Source of the DNA: Closterium sp. NIES-65
Taxonomy: Eukaryota > Streptophyta > Zygnematophyceae > Desmidiales > Closteriaceae
Reading direction: 5' to 3'
Assembly (NCBI GenBank): GCA_948144175.1
Contig: CANXME010000228.1
Span: 58,645 to 122,644, forward strand
DNA: 64,000 nucleotides
In this document: positions 10,490-22,183 of the stretch, piece by piece
Layout of the letters: each line of letters opens with the position of its first letter
Numbering within the stretch: the stretch's first letter is position 1
Made by a program: the position numbers and the translations under genes
The notes under the pieces: generated by a model
The model's database searches: none
Seen by the model: the letters and a program-made list of their open reading frames with translations, nothing else
What the model was told of the DNA's origin: nothing

Positions 10490-11400
10490 CTCAACCGAGT
10501 ACGAAGACGAGGGTTCAGGCGTTACTTTCACCGACCAGCTCGGCTCTGCTTGGTCGAACAGCATTCGCCGAGACCAGCTCGTCGAGCACAGCACGCCGAG
10601 CAGTGCCCATAGAAGGGTTTCGTCAACCACTAATGTGCATTAGCAATGCACGTCGGCGTCGTCGACTGGATCCCGTCGAGCAGAGCCTGCGACAGCATTT
10701 TTGTCGTCGACCGTCCCGTCGTCGACATAAAACGAAGTGTTGTCGAAGAGAGTTTGAAAACCAATCACTGCCATAGGTCAACTACCAACCTTTTCAGGTA
10801 ATGTACAAATCATACAATTTGGAAAGCTATACGATAGTTTGTTGAATATGATGTTTTTTATGTATTTATTACATAGACAAATATGGTCTGTTCGACGGGG
10901 TAATAAAATGCAGCTGACAAACTCTACTGCAACAATAACATTGCTTGTGTCGATTGTCCACGTTGACGATATGTATTAACGTATAGTAAAACTCGAGCAT
11001 TGTTGATTAGTTATGTGATTGTGAGTCTCGATGCTACAAAGAGAAGTGAAACAGGGTGCTGGCGGCGATATATATGCTTGGTCGGTTGAAATAAACTTCT
11101 CGACCGCTATGCTCTATCTGTCGAAATCTTTCGTTTTGACGACTGGGGATAATGCGCAGCTCGACAATTTCTGCGTCGAATGCAGATGCTGACTTGCCAA
11201 AATCTAGAAACGGTTTCTGCTGTCGATAATCAATTTCATCGAACAGCGTCTCGGAAATTTCGCCTGTGAAATCGGAACCTTATCGAATGAGTTTCCCTGT
11301 TCGACAGAAAGTAATGCAGTACTGTTTCGACAAAAATGTGAAAGTGTAGGGGCAAAGATTTTCAATGTGCTTTGTCGAAACGTTTAGCGGAATCCTTAAG
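10490..11400. other. GTCGA/TCGAC-dense host DNA, left part
   Basis: I count about 17 occurrences of GTCGA or TCGAC in roughly 900 bp, about ten times the chance level. No gene is recognised. The same word density continues at 33361-33830 on the far side of element A, so this was one locus before A inserted. Confidence 0.7.
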
Positions 11401-11532
11401 TGTCAGAACATTATAGCTTACATATTTGTGTAGGCTATAGTGGGGTATCCCATAAGGGGTACAACCCAATTAGGGTTTCCTATTTGTACTCACTTCGTTC
11501 ATAGTCATTCCATTCTCGTTCACTTCTTCTCA
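11401..11532 (+). repeat. 5' LTR of element A
   Basis: The LTR starts TGTCAGAACA and ends CTTCTCA. It differs from the 3' LTR by cataagggg versus catagggggg-type text near position 54 and in the terminal CA. Confidence 0.95.
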
Positions 11533-11546
11533 TGGTATCGAGCAGG
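11533..11546 (+). promoter_or_regulatory. Primer binding site, element A
   Basis: tggtatcgagcagg begins directly after the LTR. It resembles the complement of the initiator tRNA-Met 3' end (tggtatcagagc) but lacks two bases, so priming may be weakened. Confidence 0.75.
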
Positions 11547-12673
11547 TTCCCCTGTGGGAACTGTTCGTAGGGTCCACCACCGCTACCTCGTAACTTTTTT
11601 TTTTCTGCCCGGAGCGCGCTCCGGGCCCTAGTACTTTTTTTTTTTTTCGATCTGCCCTAGCGCTCTGACGGCCGCCCGCCCTAGCGCCCGAGCGCCGCCG
11701 CCCTAGCGCCCTGACGGCCGCCCGCCCTAGCGCCCTGACGGCCGCCCGCTCTAGCGCCCGAACGCCGCCCGCCCTAGCGCCCTGACGGCCGCCCGCCCTA
11801 GCGCCCTGACGGCCGCCCGCCCTAGCGCACGAGCGCCGCCCGCCCTAGCGCCCGAGCGCCGCCCGCCCTAGCGCCCGAGCGCCGCCCGCCCTAGCGCCCT
11901 GACGGCCGCCCGCTCTAGCGCCCGAGCGCCGCCCGCCCTAGCGCCCTGACGGCCGCCCGCCCTAGCGCCCTGACGGCCGCCCGCCCTAGCGCCCGAGCGC
12001 CACTCGCCCTAGCGCCCTGACGGCCGCCCGCCCTAGCGCCCTGACGGCCGCCCGCCCTGACGCCTGAGCGCCGCCCGCCCTAGCGCCCTGACGGCCGCCC
12101 GCCCTGACGCCTGAGCGCCGCCCGCCTTAGCGCCCTGACGGCCGCCCGCCCTGACGCCTGAGCGCCGCCCGTCGTCGCCCCAGCGCCCTAGCGCCCGACG
12201 CCCGCGACCCGCCCGTCGCAGCCGCCCGTGAGCTGCCTGTACGCCGCCCACCGAGCCGCCCGTGCACCCGCCCAGCGTGAGCCGCCCACGACCGCCCAGG
12301 CCGCCGTCCCTGAGCCGCCCGTGCCGCCGTCCCTGAGCCGCCTGTGCAGCCGCCCGCGAGCCGCCAGTGCAGCCGCCCGCGAGCCGCCAGCGAGCCGCCC
12401 GTCGCGACGCCCGCGCCGCACGAGCCGCCCGTGCAGCCGAGCCGCCCCAGCCGCCCGTGCAGCAGACCCGCCCGAGCCGCCCGAGCCGCCCGAGCCGCCC
12501 GCGCCGCCCCAGCAGCCCGAGCCGCCCGAGCCGCCCGGGCAACCTGAGGAGCCGAGCTCCTGCTCCTGCGGGGCTGCTGCTGCTCCGAGGCTTGCGCAGC
12601 TGCTGTTCTGCCGAGTTGCTGAGCCGCTGTGCTACCCGACTCTTCCTGCCCGGTGAGACTATCAGCTGCTGCA
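11547..12673 (+). repeat. Leader of element A: palindrome, T-tracts, GC minisatellite
   Basis: A perfect 20-nt palindrome (gcccggagcg followed by its complement, 11608-11627) lies between a T10 tract (11595-11604) and a T13 tract (11635-11647). About 20 units of gccctagcgccctgacggcc / gccctagcgcccgagcgcc type follow to about 12190, then a GAGCCGCCC-type repeat up to gag. Open frames in this part are by-products of the repeats. Confidence 0.85.
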
Positions 12674-13740
12674 ATGGCCACCCCCAGTGTCCTGGCTTTT
12701 GACGCTGAGGGTCGCGCCATTGACTTTGCAGTCTGGATTGAGGACCTGCAGCTGTACTTACTGTGCGATGCGATCGATGAGGTTTCTCTCTTTGACTTTG
12801 TCTCTGGAGCTGTCCCTGCCCCTCTTGCTGATGCTGACCCTGCTGTTCGCTCCAAGTGGGCCACACGCGATGCTGCTGCACGTCTTGCTGTGCGTCGCCA
12901 CCTCCCTTCCTCCGAGCGTGCTCACTTTAGTCAGTGCAAGACCGCTCAGGCCTTGTACGACGCTGTAGTTGCGCGCTACTCCTCCCCTTCCACTGCTACA
13001 CTGAGCCGCCTCATGCTACCGTACCTCTTCTCTGACCTTGCAGCCTTTCCCACAGTCACTGACCTCTTTACCCACCTTCACGCTAGTGACACTCGCTACC
13101 GAGCTGCGCTTCCTGCTGCCTTCCAAGCCGAAAACCCCCCTCCCATGTACATCACTCTCTACTTTCTTGTCACCCGTCTTCCTGAGTCCCTTCGTGCTGT
13201 TAGGGACCAGTTTCTCTCTGTCTGTCCGACCACTCTCACTGTCGACCTCCTTGAGAAGTCCCTGCTAGCGGCAGAAAAGAGCATAGTCGCTGTAGGGGCC
13301 TCTCGTGGTGACCCGCGCACCCCCATCTTTGAGGGGTGTTCTCCTTCCCCCCTGTTACCCTCTGTCGCCTCTGCTGCTGCGGCCGACCTCGTTGGTTTAG
13401 AGTCGGTCGGTGCGGCGTCTGCCCCCAGCGGTAGGCGTCGCTCTGGCAGGAGCAAGGGGGGCAAGGGAGCGGGTGGAACTAGCAGGGGCGGTGGCGGAGG
13501 AGGTGGGGGCGGCGGAGGGAGTGCGGGTGGCGGTGGGAGTGGAGGCGGGGGTGGGGGTACTAGTGGCGGCGGTGGAGGCGGAGGTGGCGGCGGAGGTGGT
13601 GGCGGTGGAGGCAGTGGGAGCGGCGGGGGCGAGGGCGGCGGTGGCGGCGGTGGCGGCGGTGGCGGCGGTGGTGGCGGCGGCGGCGGTGGTCGGAGTGGCT
13701 CGTTCCAGAGGAGCGGCGCTGGGGGTGGCCACCGCCACCA

Positions 13741-13771
<31 letters not shown>

Positions 13772-14920
13772 TGCTCTCGCAACGTCCCCGCCCCCCAGCA
13801 GCTCCGTGAGTGGTACTCACAGCGTCAGCGTGGTGGGGCGTTCGGTCCCTGCACCTACGTCCTTCGCACCGGCGACCGCGCGGGTGAGCAGTGTGGGGGC
13901 ACCCACGCCGCTCGTCGCTGCTTTGCCCGCCTGACCGACGCTTGGCGCCAGCAGTTTCCGGAGGCCTCTGAGATCCCCCGCTGGGGAGCGCTGTCTAGGG
14001 CTGGTGAAGCTGTGTTTGATCTTGACTTTGATGCTATTCTTGCTGCCATGTATGCTGTGACTGTTAGTGATGAGGGTGACTGTTACCGGTGCTTTCCGCC
14101 TGACCCGGGCATAGGTACTGCTGTGTCAGGTGCCAGTGAGGCTGGTGCTCTAGGTGCCAGTGCGTCTGTGCTCTCAGGTGCTCGTGAGTCTGCCCTCTCA
14201 GGTATTGTGTCGGCTTCTCCCTCCCACACCTTCACCCTTGACTCTGGGGCGTCTCGCTCCTTCTTTCGGGACCGCACCACTCTCACGCCGCTTAGTCGGC
14301 CTGTTGCGGTGTCCCTGGCTGACCCCTCTGGGGGTCCTGTCCTGTCTCGTTTCTCCACAGTCCACCCGTGTCCGGCGGCCCCCTTCGGCACCCTGACTGG
14401 TCTTTCCCTCCCCTCGTTCTCTACGAACCTGGTGAGTGGTGCTGACCTACAGGATGCGGGTGTCCACCAGTTCACTCCTGCTCGTCAACGGGTGACACAC
14501 TGCACAGAGGCTAGCACAGTTCGTCACCTGGCTACGTTTACACGTCAGCCTGGGTCGAGCCTGTACACAGTGACCACTGCTTCTCCCCCAGTTCCTGCGT
14601 CTGGTAGAGTCCCTTCGTCTGGTCAGGTGTTTGCTGCAGCGTCCAGGTCTGCTCCTGAGTCTGCCCCCTGTTCGTGTCGCCGTCTGTCTCACGAGACCCT
14701 CCTCTGGCACCACCGCCTTGGCCACCCCTCTCTGCTTTGGCTCAGAGGCATGGCCTCCCGTCTTCTTGTGTCTGGTCTCCCCCGGTCCCTCCCTCCCCTT
14801 CCTCCGGGCCCTGGCCCTGCCTATGTCCCCTGTGTCGAGGGGCGCCAGCGTGCTGCCCCTCACTCCTCCCAGTTTCCTCCGACAGAGGCTCCGTTGCAGA
14901 CGCTTCACATGGACGTGTGG
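12674..14920 (+). pseudogene. Element A gag-pol, part 1 (Gag, protease, start of integrase)
   Basis: I chose the Met that begins MATPSVLAFDAEGRAIDFAV because all full-length copies share it. Residues 1 to about 230 are the copia-type Gag N-terminal domain. A long Gly-rich linker (13480-13700) and a Gln run encoded by CAG repeats (13740-13771) follow. Next comes PQQLREWYSQRQ and an unusual zinc-knuckle candidate, C-x13-C-x3-H-x4-C (13850-13925). The protease motif DSGAS is near 14240, the GAG-pre-integrase HHRLGHPS near 14710 and the CVPC zinc motif near 14825. Integrase starts at LHMDVW, whose Asp is the first catalytic residue. The frame is cut at the TGG codon by element C and resumes at 21902. 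Confidence 0.9.
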
Positions 14921-15052
14921 TGTCAAACATTATAAATGTTATGCTTGTGTAGGCTACAGTGGGTTAGCCTATAGGGGGTACACAATTCTAGGGTTTCCTA
15001 CTTGTACTCATTTCACTGCTAGTTCATTCATTCCTGTTCGCTTATTCTCACA
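14921..15052 (+). repeat. 5' LTR of element C
   Basis: TGTCAAACATTATAAATG ... TTATTCTCACA. It has one difference (c versus g) from the 3' LTR. The subfamily differs from that of A, B and E. Confidence 0.97.
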
Positions 15053-15066
15053 TGGTATAGAGCGGG
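15053..15066 (+). promoter_or_regulatory. Primer binding site, element C
   Basis: tggtatagagcggg follows the LTR without spacer; it is an initiator tRNA-Met type PBS with a variant centre. Confidence 0.8.
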
Positions 15067-16290
15067 TCCTTCTACGGACCGGTTTTTTTTGGGCCCACCG
15101 AAGCGCCCCCCGAGGCGCGATCTTTTTTTAGCGACCCCTCGGGTCGCCATTTCCCCTGCGGCCCCGCCGCCTTCACTGACGCGGCCCCGCCGCCCTCTCT
15201 GTCGCGGCCCCGCCGCCTGCTCTCACGCGGCCCCGCCCCGGCTTCTACGCGGCCCCGCCCCGGCTTTCACGCGGCCCCGCCGACGGCTTTGTCGCGGCCC
15301 CGCCCAGGCCCTTACGCGGCTCCGCCGCCTGCTCTCGCGCGGCCCCGCCCCGGCTTCTACGCGGCCCCGCCCCGGCTTTCACGCGGCCCCGCCGACGGCT
15401 TTGTCGCGGCCCCGCCCAGGCCCTTACGCGGCTCCGCCGCCTGCTCTCACGCGGCCCCGCCCCGGCTCCTTCGCGGCCCCGCCACCTGCTCTCGCGCGGC
15501 CCCGCCCCGGCTTCTACGCGGCCCCGCCCCGGCTTTCTCGCGGCCCCGCCGACGGCTCTGTCGCGGCCCCGCCCAGGCCCTTACGCGGCCCCGCCGCCTG
15601 CCCCCGTCGCGGCCCGGTCACCTCCTGACGGCCCCGCCGTCCCTTCGTGACGGCCCCGCCGTCCCTTCTTGACGGCCCCGCCGTCCCCTCCTGACGGCTC
15701 CTGCCGTCCCCTTCTACCGGCCCCGCAACTGCACCTGCTGGCCCCGCCGCTGCACCTACCGGCCCCCCACCACCCACCCCCCCTTTTCCCGTCGCCCGTC
15801 GCGGCTCCTTCGGGGGCCGCAAGCGGCCCCCTCAGGTCGCCTCGACAGGCGACGGGAGAGGCCAGCAGAGGGGTGGCAGGTGTGTGGCCTCCCCTGCTTC
15901 TCCTCCTCCTTCATCTCCCACTGCAGCAGCCGAGCCGCTCACCTGCAGCAGCCGAGCCGCCCCACAGCCGAGCCGCCCTGCCGCCGAGCCGCCGGGTCGC
16001 TGAGCTGCTGAGCTGCAGTTGCTGCCGAGCCGCCCTGCCGCCAAGCCGCCGAGTCACCGAGCTGCTGAGCTGCAGTTGCTGCTGAACCGCCTTGCCGCCG
16101 AGCCGCCCGAGTCGCCCGAGCCGCCAAGCCGCCGAACTGCCGAGCCGCTGGGTCGCCGAGCCTACTCTTCCCACCACTGGTGAGCTCTTGCCCTGCTAGC
16201 ACACTGCGCGTCGCCTGCTTGCCTGCCTGCCTGCCTTTTGGCTTGCCTGGCTGCCTGCCTCCCTGCTGCTAGTCCTGCTCCTGCTTCTAC
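15067..16290 (+). repeat. Leader of element C: hairpin, T-tract, GC minisatellite
   Basis: Hairpin GCGCC/GGCGC (15103-15118) with a CCGA-containing loop is followed by T7 and a second hairpin GCGACCC/GGGTCGC (15131-15147). A cgcggccccgcc-based minisatellite runs to about 15720, then GAGCCGCC repeats. The segment at 15780-15930 resembles the middle of element F (52130-52370). Confidence 0.85.
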
Positions 16291-19200
16291 TTGCGGAGCC
16301 ACATGCAACCCCAGCGACGCCGGCGTGAGTCCCTCACGCCCCAGCAGCTGCGTGAGTGGTACGCTGGTTGGGGCTGTAGGGGTGGCGACGCTACTCCTAC
16401 TACCACTCCTGCTGCTTCTACTCGTGGTGGCGGCCAGATGCAGCTCCCGCGACCCTCTCGCGTGTCTCTCACGCCTCGCCAGCTTCGTGAGTGGTACGCT
16501 CAGAGTGGAGGGTCTCTCACTGCTGTTCGCTGCTCTTACGTGATTCGCACTGGTACTCGGACTGGTCAGCCTTGTGGGACACGTAGTCATACACCGTCCC
16601 GCTGCTTCGCCCGTCTGAGCGACGCCTGGCGTACCGTGTTTGGCGACGAGGCTGAGCTTCCCGACTGGGTGGAGTTACTTAGGCAGAGGGTGGATATATA
16701 TGCTCTTGACTATGATGCTATTCTCACTGCCATGTATGCATTGCCTACTAGTGCTGACAGTGCCGGTCACCTGTGCGTCCCGCCTGACCCAGGTATAGGA
16801 CCTGCTGCTCTAGCTACTGGTGAGGCTGCTGCTCTAGGTGCTAGTGAGTCTGCTTCCTCAGGTGCGGGTGAGGCTGCGCTCTCAGGTACCGCGTTGGCTT
16901 CGGCCTCCCTCACCTTTACACTTGACTCTGGGGCTTCTCGCTCCTTCTTTCGGGACCGCACCACACTCACGCCGCTTGGTCGGCCGGTTGCAGTCTCCCT
17001 GGCTGACCCCTCTGGGGGTCCTGTCCTCGCTCACTTCTCCACTGTCCTCCCGTGTCCGGCTGCCCCCTCGGGCACCCTGTCTGGCCTGTACCTCCCCTCG
17101 TTCTCGACGAACTTGGTGAGTGGTGCAGACCTACAGGATGCGGGGGTTCACCAGTTCACTCCTGCGAGTCAGCGGGTGACCCACTGCACGGACGCACGCA
17201 CAGGCCGGCACCTGGCCACGTTCTCGCGTCGGCCGGGGTCGAGCCTCTACACCCTGACCACTGAGTCTCCTCCTGTCCCCGCGTCCAGTCAGGTAGCAGC
17301 GTCGGGTCAGGTGTTTGCTGCTGCGTCCAGGTCTGGTCCTGAGTCTGCCCCCTGTACTTGTCGCCTCCTGTCTCACGAGACTCTCCTGTGACACCACCGT
17401 CTTGGTCACCCCTCCTTGCCCCGTCTTCGGAGCATGGCTTCCCGTGTCCTTGTCTCTGGCCTTCCCCAGTCTCTCCCTCCTCTCCCCTCCGGGCCAGGAC
17501 CTTCCTGTGTCCCCTGTGTCGAGGGTCGCCTCCGGGCTACTCCTCACTCCTCCCACTTCCCCCCGACAGAGGCTCCCCTGCAGACGCTTCACATGGATGT
17601 GTGGGGCCCAGCCCCCGTCCGTGGGCAGGGTTACGAGCGCTACTTCTTGTTGGTGGTTGACGACTACTCGCGTTACACCACAGTCCTCCCCTTGCGCAGC
17701 AAGGGTGAGGTCACTGAGGTGCTGATCGACAGGATCCGCGAGGCTCGTCTCCAGCTCAGGAAGAGCTTCGGCTCGGACTTTCCTGTTCTGCGTCTGCACT
17801 CTGACAGAGGCGGAGAGTTCTCTTCTCGCCTTCTGCGAGACTACTGTCGTGCACGGGGGATCCGCCAGACCTTCACGCTTCCGGACTCACCACAGCAAAA
17901 TGGGATTGCTGAGCGCCGCATTGGCATGGTCATGGATGTCGCTCGTACGTCCATGATGCATGCGGCTGCCCCCCATTTTCTGTGGCCGTTTGCGGTGAGG
18001 TACGCGGCGCATCAGCTCAACCTTCACCCCCGGGTCTCTCGGCCTGCGATGTCCCCAGCCTTGCTGTGGACGGGGAAGGTTGGCGATGCGTCTGTGTTCC
18101 GTGTCTGGGGATCTCGGGCGTTTGTCCGCGACTTGTCTGCGGACAAGCTGTCCCCTCGTGCTGCTCCCTGTGTCTTCCTTGGCTTCCCCACTGACGCCCC
18201 AGGGTGGCAGTTTTACCACCCCTCCTCTCGTCGTGTTCTGACCTCCCAGGACGTCACGTTCGACGAGTCAGTCCCCTTCTACCGTCTCTTCCCCTACCGC
18301 ACTCCTTCCCTCCCCCCTCCCCCGGACTTCCTTGTGCCGGTTCCCCCCCCGGTAGACCCCCTCCCCCCTCAGGTTCCTGCCCCCTCAGGTGTGTCCCAGG
18401 TAGACGCCGTTGACCCGGTCGAGGTTACTGGTGACTCTGGTGCTGCTGCGGGTGCTGAGCCTGGGGGTGCTGACTCTGGGGGTGCTGTGCGCGGGGGTGC
18501 TGAGCCTGGGGGTGCTACTGCTGGGGGTGCTGGGCCTGAGGGTGCTACTGCGGAGGGTGCGGAGCCTGGGGGTGCTGAGCCGGGGGGTGCTGTGCCTGGA
18601 GGTGCTGGGTCTGGGGGTGCTGGGTCGGGAGCTGCTGAGCCTGGGGGTGCTGCGTCTGGAGCTGCTGAGCCCGGGGTTTCTCCTGCTGCTGCGTCTCGCC
18701 GGGAGCCCCTCTCTCCACAGGAGCTGCGCGAGTGGTTTGCTCGCCGCTGGAGGCGTGCTGCTGAGTCTGGAGGTGCTGCTGGAGCTGGAGCTGGAGCTTC
18801 TTCGACCGTCGAGGGTGCGGGTGCTGCCGGTCCCGGAGCTCCTGGACCTGCGGGTCCTCCTGGAGCTGGAGCTGCTGAGGGCGTTGGTGCTGAGCCTACT
18901 GCTGTTGGTCCTGCCGCTGGAGGTGTGGGTGGCGCTGGTGCTGTCGCTGAGGGTGCTGGTGCTGTCCCTGCTGCGTCTGGAGCTGCTGAGCCTGGGGTTT
19001 CTCCTGCTGCTGCGTCTCGCCGGGAGCCCCTCCCTCCACAGGAGCTGCGCGAGTGGTACGCTCGCCGCTGGAGGCGTGCTGCTGAGTCTGGAGGTGCTGC
19101 TGGAGCTGGAGCTGGAGCTTCTTCGACCGTCGAGGGTGCGGGTGCTGCCGGTTCCGGAGCTGCTGGACCTGCGGGTCCTCCTGGAGCTGGAGGTGCTGAG

Positions 19201-21558
19201 GGCGTTGGTGCTGAGCCTACTGCTGTTGGTCCTACCGCTGGAGGTGTGGGTGGCACTGGTGCTGTCGCTGAGGGTGCTGGTGCTGTCCCTGCTGAGTCTG
19301 GAGCTGCCGCGCGGCCTCGGCCGTACTTCGTTCCGCTCCTACAGCAGGTTCTTGGTCTTTCTCCTTCGGTAGAGTGTCCACCGCCTGTCCAGTCGCAGTC
19401 ACTGTTGGAGCCTTCCTCTCCTCTGCCTGCTCCCTCTCCTTACACTGGTCCTACTGGAGGTCTTGCTGAGCGTCGTGAGCCTGCGTCTCGTCCCGCGTCG
19501 CCTGTTCGTGCTGCTCGCGCTAGTGGTCGCGGTTCGCGTCAGCGTCCTCCTCCTGTCCCTGGCACGCACCGGATGTCTCTGCGTCCGTCCACTGCTCCTC
19601 TGCGTGCCCCTTTGCCTTCTCCTCCTGAGTCCTCTCTTCCTGCGCTTGCCGACCCTGAGTCGGACTCTCTTCGCGCTGCCAGTCCTACTGTCACGCGTCT
19701 GCTTGCTACTGTCGTCACTGACCCCTCTTTTGAGTCCACTGCTGCGTCTGCTCTAGTCGCTGAGCTCGTTGACTTTGCTGCTCGCTGTCGTCTCGACTAC
19801 GCTGCTGGTCTTGTTACTGAGTCTGCGTCTGTCTGTCCTCCGTCCGTCGGGGGTGAGTGTGCTCTTGGCACGGACGTCCTAGAGGACAGACAGGAGGAGT
19901 TACAGTGTCTAGCGGCTGCTTCACCTCATCTCGCGTCTGTACTGCTTGCCCCTGAGGGAGACCCGGATGCACTAGACATCCCGACTCCGCGTTCTTACGC
20001 GGAGGCCGTAGAGGGTCCCTACTCCTCTCAGTGGCAGGCAGCTATGGATGCAGAGATGGCTTCCTGGAAGTCCACAGGCACCTACGTTGACGCAGTTCCC
20101 CCTCCTGGGGCGAACATCGTCAGTGGCATGTGGATCTTCCGGGTGAAGCGGCCGCCGGGCTCTCCACCTGTCTTCAAGGCGCGGTACGTTGCTCGTGGCT
20201 TCAGTCAGCGGCAGGGAGTTGACTACTTTCAGACCTTCTCTCCCACCCCGAAGATGACCACTCTTCGGGTGCTGCTGCACATAGCCGCTCAGCGCGACTA
20301 CGAGCTTCACTCTCTTGACTTCAGCACTGCGTTCCTGCAGGGTAGCCTGCACGAGGAGATCTGGCTGCGCCGTCCACCTGGCTTCACAGGGACTTTCCCT
20401 CTTGGCACCCAGTGGAGCCTCCGACGGCCAGTCTACGGTCTCCGCCAGGCACCACGTGAGTGGCACGACACACTGAGGACTACGCTTGCGGCTCTTGGGT
20501 TTGCTCCTTCTACTGCTGACCCGTCGCTGTTTCTGCGCACCGACACTTCACTGCCGCCGTTCTACATCCTCGTGTACGTCGACGACTTGGTCTTTGCCAC
20601 AGCGGACACTGCTGGACTCGCCCACGTGAAGTCCGAACTGCTGAAGAGACACACGTGCACAGACCTGGGTGAACTGCGCAGCTACCTTGGCTTGCAGATC
20701 ACTCGGGACAGAGCACGCCGCACCATTACCTTGACTCAGTCACACATGGTGCAGCAGGTCCTTCAGCGCTTCGGCTTCACGTACTCCTCGCCTCAGGCCA
20801 CTCCTCTGCCTACTCGCCACTCACTCTCAGCTCTGCCTTCGGATGAGTCCGTAGAGTCGAGTGGTCCGTATGCAGAGCTTGTTGGCTGCCTCATGTACCT
20901 GATGACCTGCACACGACCTGACCTTGCATATCCTCTGAGCATTCTTGCACGCTATGTTGCTCCTGGGAGACACAGACCAGAGCACATGGCTGCAGCGAAG
21001 AGGGTATTGCGCTACCTGTGCAGTACGTCGGGCATGGGGCTTGTGCTTGGAGGGCGGAGTCCAGTGGTCCTTACCGGCCACGCGGACGCTTCTTGGGCTG
21101 ACGACCAGGCTACGCAGCGGTCGTCACAGGGTTACACCTTCAGCCTTGGTTCCGGCTCTGTCTCGTGGCGGTCTACTCGCTCGTCTTCAGTTCTCGGCTC
21201 CAGTTGTGAGGCTGAGATCTACGCCGGGGCCATGGCTGCACAGGAGCTTCGCTGGCTCACCTACCTGCTGACTGACCTTGGAGAGCCGCCTCGTTCTCCT
21301 CCAGTGCTGTACGTAGACAACAAGGCCATGCTGGCCTTGTGTCGAGAGCAGCGCTTGGAGCACAGAACGAAGCACATTGCTCTCCGCTACTTCCTTGCTC
21401 GTGAGCTGCAGCAGCGTGGTCAGTTGCGACTTGCGTACGTGGCCTCTGAGGCCAACACTGCTGATGTCTTCACCAAGGCACTCGCGCCTTGTGACCATCA
21501 GCGCTTTTGCACCCAGCTGGGTCTTGTGCCTGTCTTGCCTCACTTGCTCTCCTCTTGA
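16291..21558 (+). pseudogene. Element C pol (protease, integrase, RT, RNase H)
   Basis: The frame starts MRSHMQPQRRRRESLTPQQL. Two copies of an LTP-Q/R-QLREWY motif lie at 16340 and 16471. The zinc-knuckle candidate here is C-x13-C-x4-H-x4-C. Protease DSGAS is near 16925. TGA replaces the conserved Trp codon in LLWHHRLGHP at 17389-17391. Integrase keeps MDVW, HSDRGGEF and QQNGIAERR. The integrase-RT linker is unusually long (18410-19370): a GGAEP-type repeat, then two copies of [15 protein letters not shown] separated by about 315 bp. RT has FSTAFLQGSL and YVDD, and RNase H has GHADASW and SCEAEIYAG. Stop TGA at 21556-21558. Confidence 0.9.
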
Positions 21559-21753
21559 CTTCACTTGTACTGTGACATATATATATACCTGCTCTTGCTT
21601 GTCTAGTTTTATATATATGTCTGTACTCCTGCATGTGAACTGGCCTCTGGCCCTGCTCTTGTGCTCGGACTTTGTGGTGACTTTGTGATCCACCCTGAGC
21701 TTGCTTTGCTTTGCTTGACTGGTCTTGTGACCCCTTGTTCTCCCCCACTTTGC

Positions 21754-21764
21754 CTATGGGGGTG
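21754..21764 (+). promoter_or_regulatory. Polypurine tract, element C
   Basis: ctatgggggtg lies directly before the 3' LTR. The same 11 bases precede the 3' LTR of all six elements. Confidence 0.8.
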
Positions 21765-21896
21765 TGTCAAACATTATAAATGTTATGCTTGTGTAGGCTA
21801 CAGTGGGTTAGCCTATAGGGGGTACACAATTCTAGGGTTTCCTACTTGTACTCATTTCACTGCTAGTTCATTCATTCCTGTTGGCTTATTCTCACA
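21765..21896 (+). repeat. 3' LTR of element C
   Basis: It pairs with 14921-15052 (131 of 132 identical) and is followed by TSD tgtgg. Confidence 0.97.
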
Positions 21897-21901
21897 TGTG
21901 G

Positions 21902-22183
21902 GGCCCAGCCCGCGTCCGTGGACAGGGTCACGAGCGCTACTTCCTGCTGGTGGTTGACGAGTACTCGCGTTACACCACAGTCTTCCCCTTGCGCAGCAAG
22001 GGTGAGGTCACTGAGGTGTTGATCGACTGGATCTGCGCAGCTCGTCTCCAGCTCAGGCGGAGCTTCGGCTCGGACTTTCCTGTTTTGCGTCTGCACTCAG
22101 ACAGAGGCGGAGAGTTCTCCTCTGGCCTTTTGCGTGCCTACTGTCGTGCGCGAGGCATCCGCCAGACCTTCACGCTTCCGGAC
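21902..22183 (+). pseudogene. Element A pol, part 2 (integrase core)
   Basis: This continues in frame from the TGG codon at 14918. It carries the second catalytic Asp in HSDRGGEF and stops at the GAC codon where element D inserted. The TSD copy cggac is at 22179-22183. Pol resumes at 29618 with SPQQNGIAE, which holds the catalytic Glu. Confidence 0.9.

Larger units (their letters stand above)
14921..21896 (+). mobile_element. Ty1/copia element C, nested in A, without gag N-terminus
   Basis: The 132-bp LTRs differ at one position, and TSD tgtgg is present at 14916-14920 and 21897-21901. The element is 6976 bp. It keeps protease, integrase, RT and RNase H but has no sequence matching the roughly 230-residue Gag N-terminal domain of A, B, D and E. 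Between the leader repeats and the protease there is only a short Met-Arg-Ser start and two PQ/R-Q-LREWY motifs. One TGA (17389-17391) interrupts pol. It likely needed Gag from a relative to move. Confidence 0.95.

Noticed and set aside
12033-12881. Long minus-strand frames antisense to the A leader and gag start (likewise in the leaders and gag of the other elements)
   Set aside because: GC-rich repeats keep all frames open, and the sense strand carries a conserved gag-pol in every copy.
18369-19256. Ala/Pro-rich antisense frame in the C linker, and similar frames in A, D and E
   Set aside because: It mirrors the GGAEP repeat; its period and composition are fully explained by the sense repeat.
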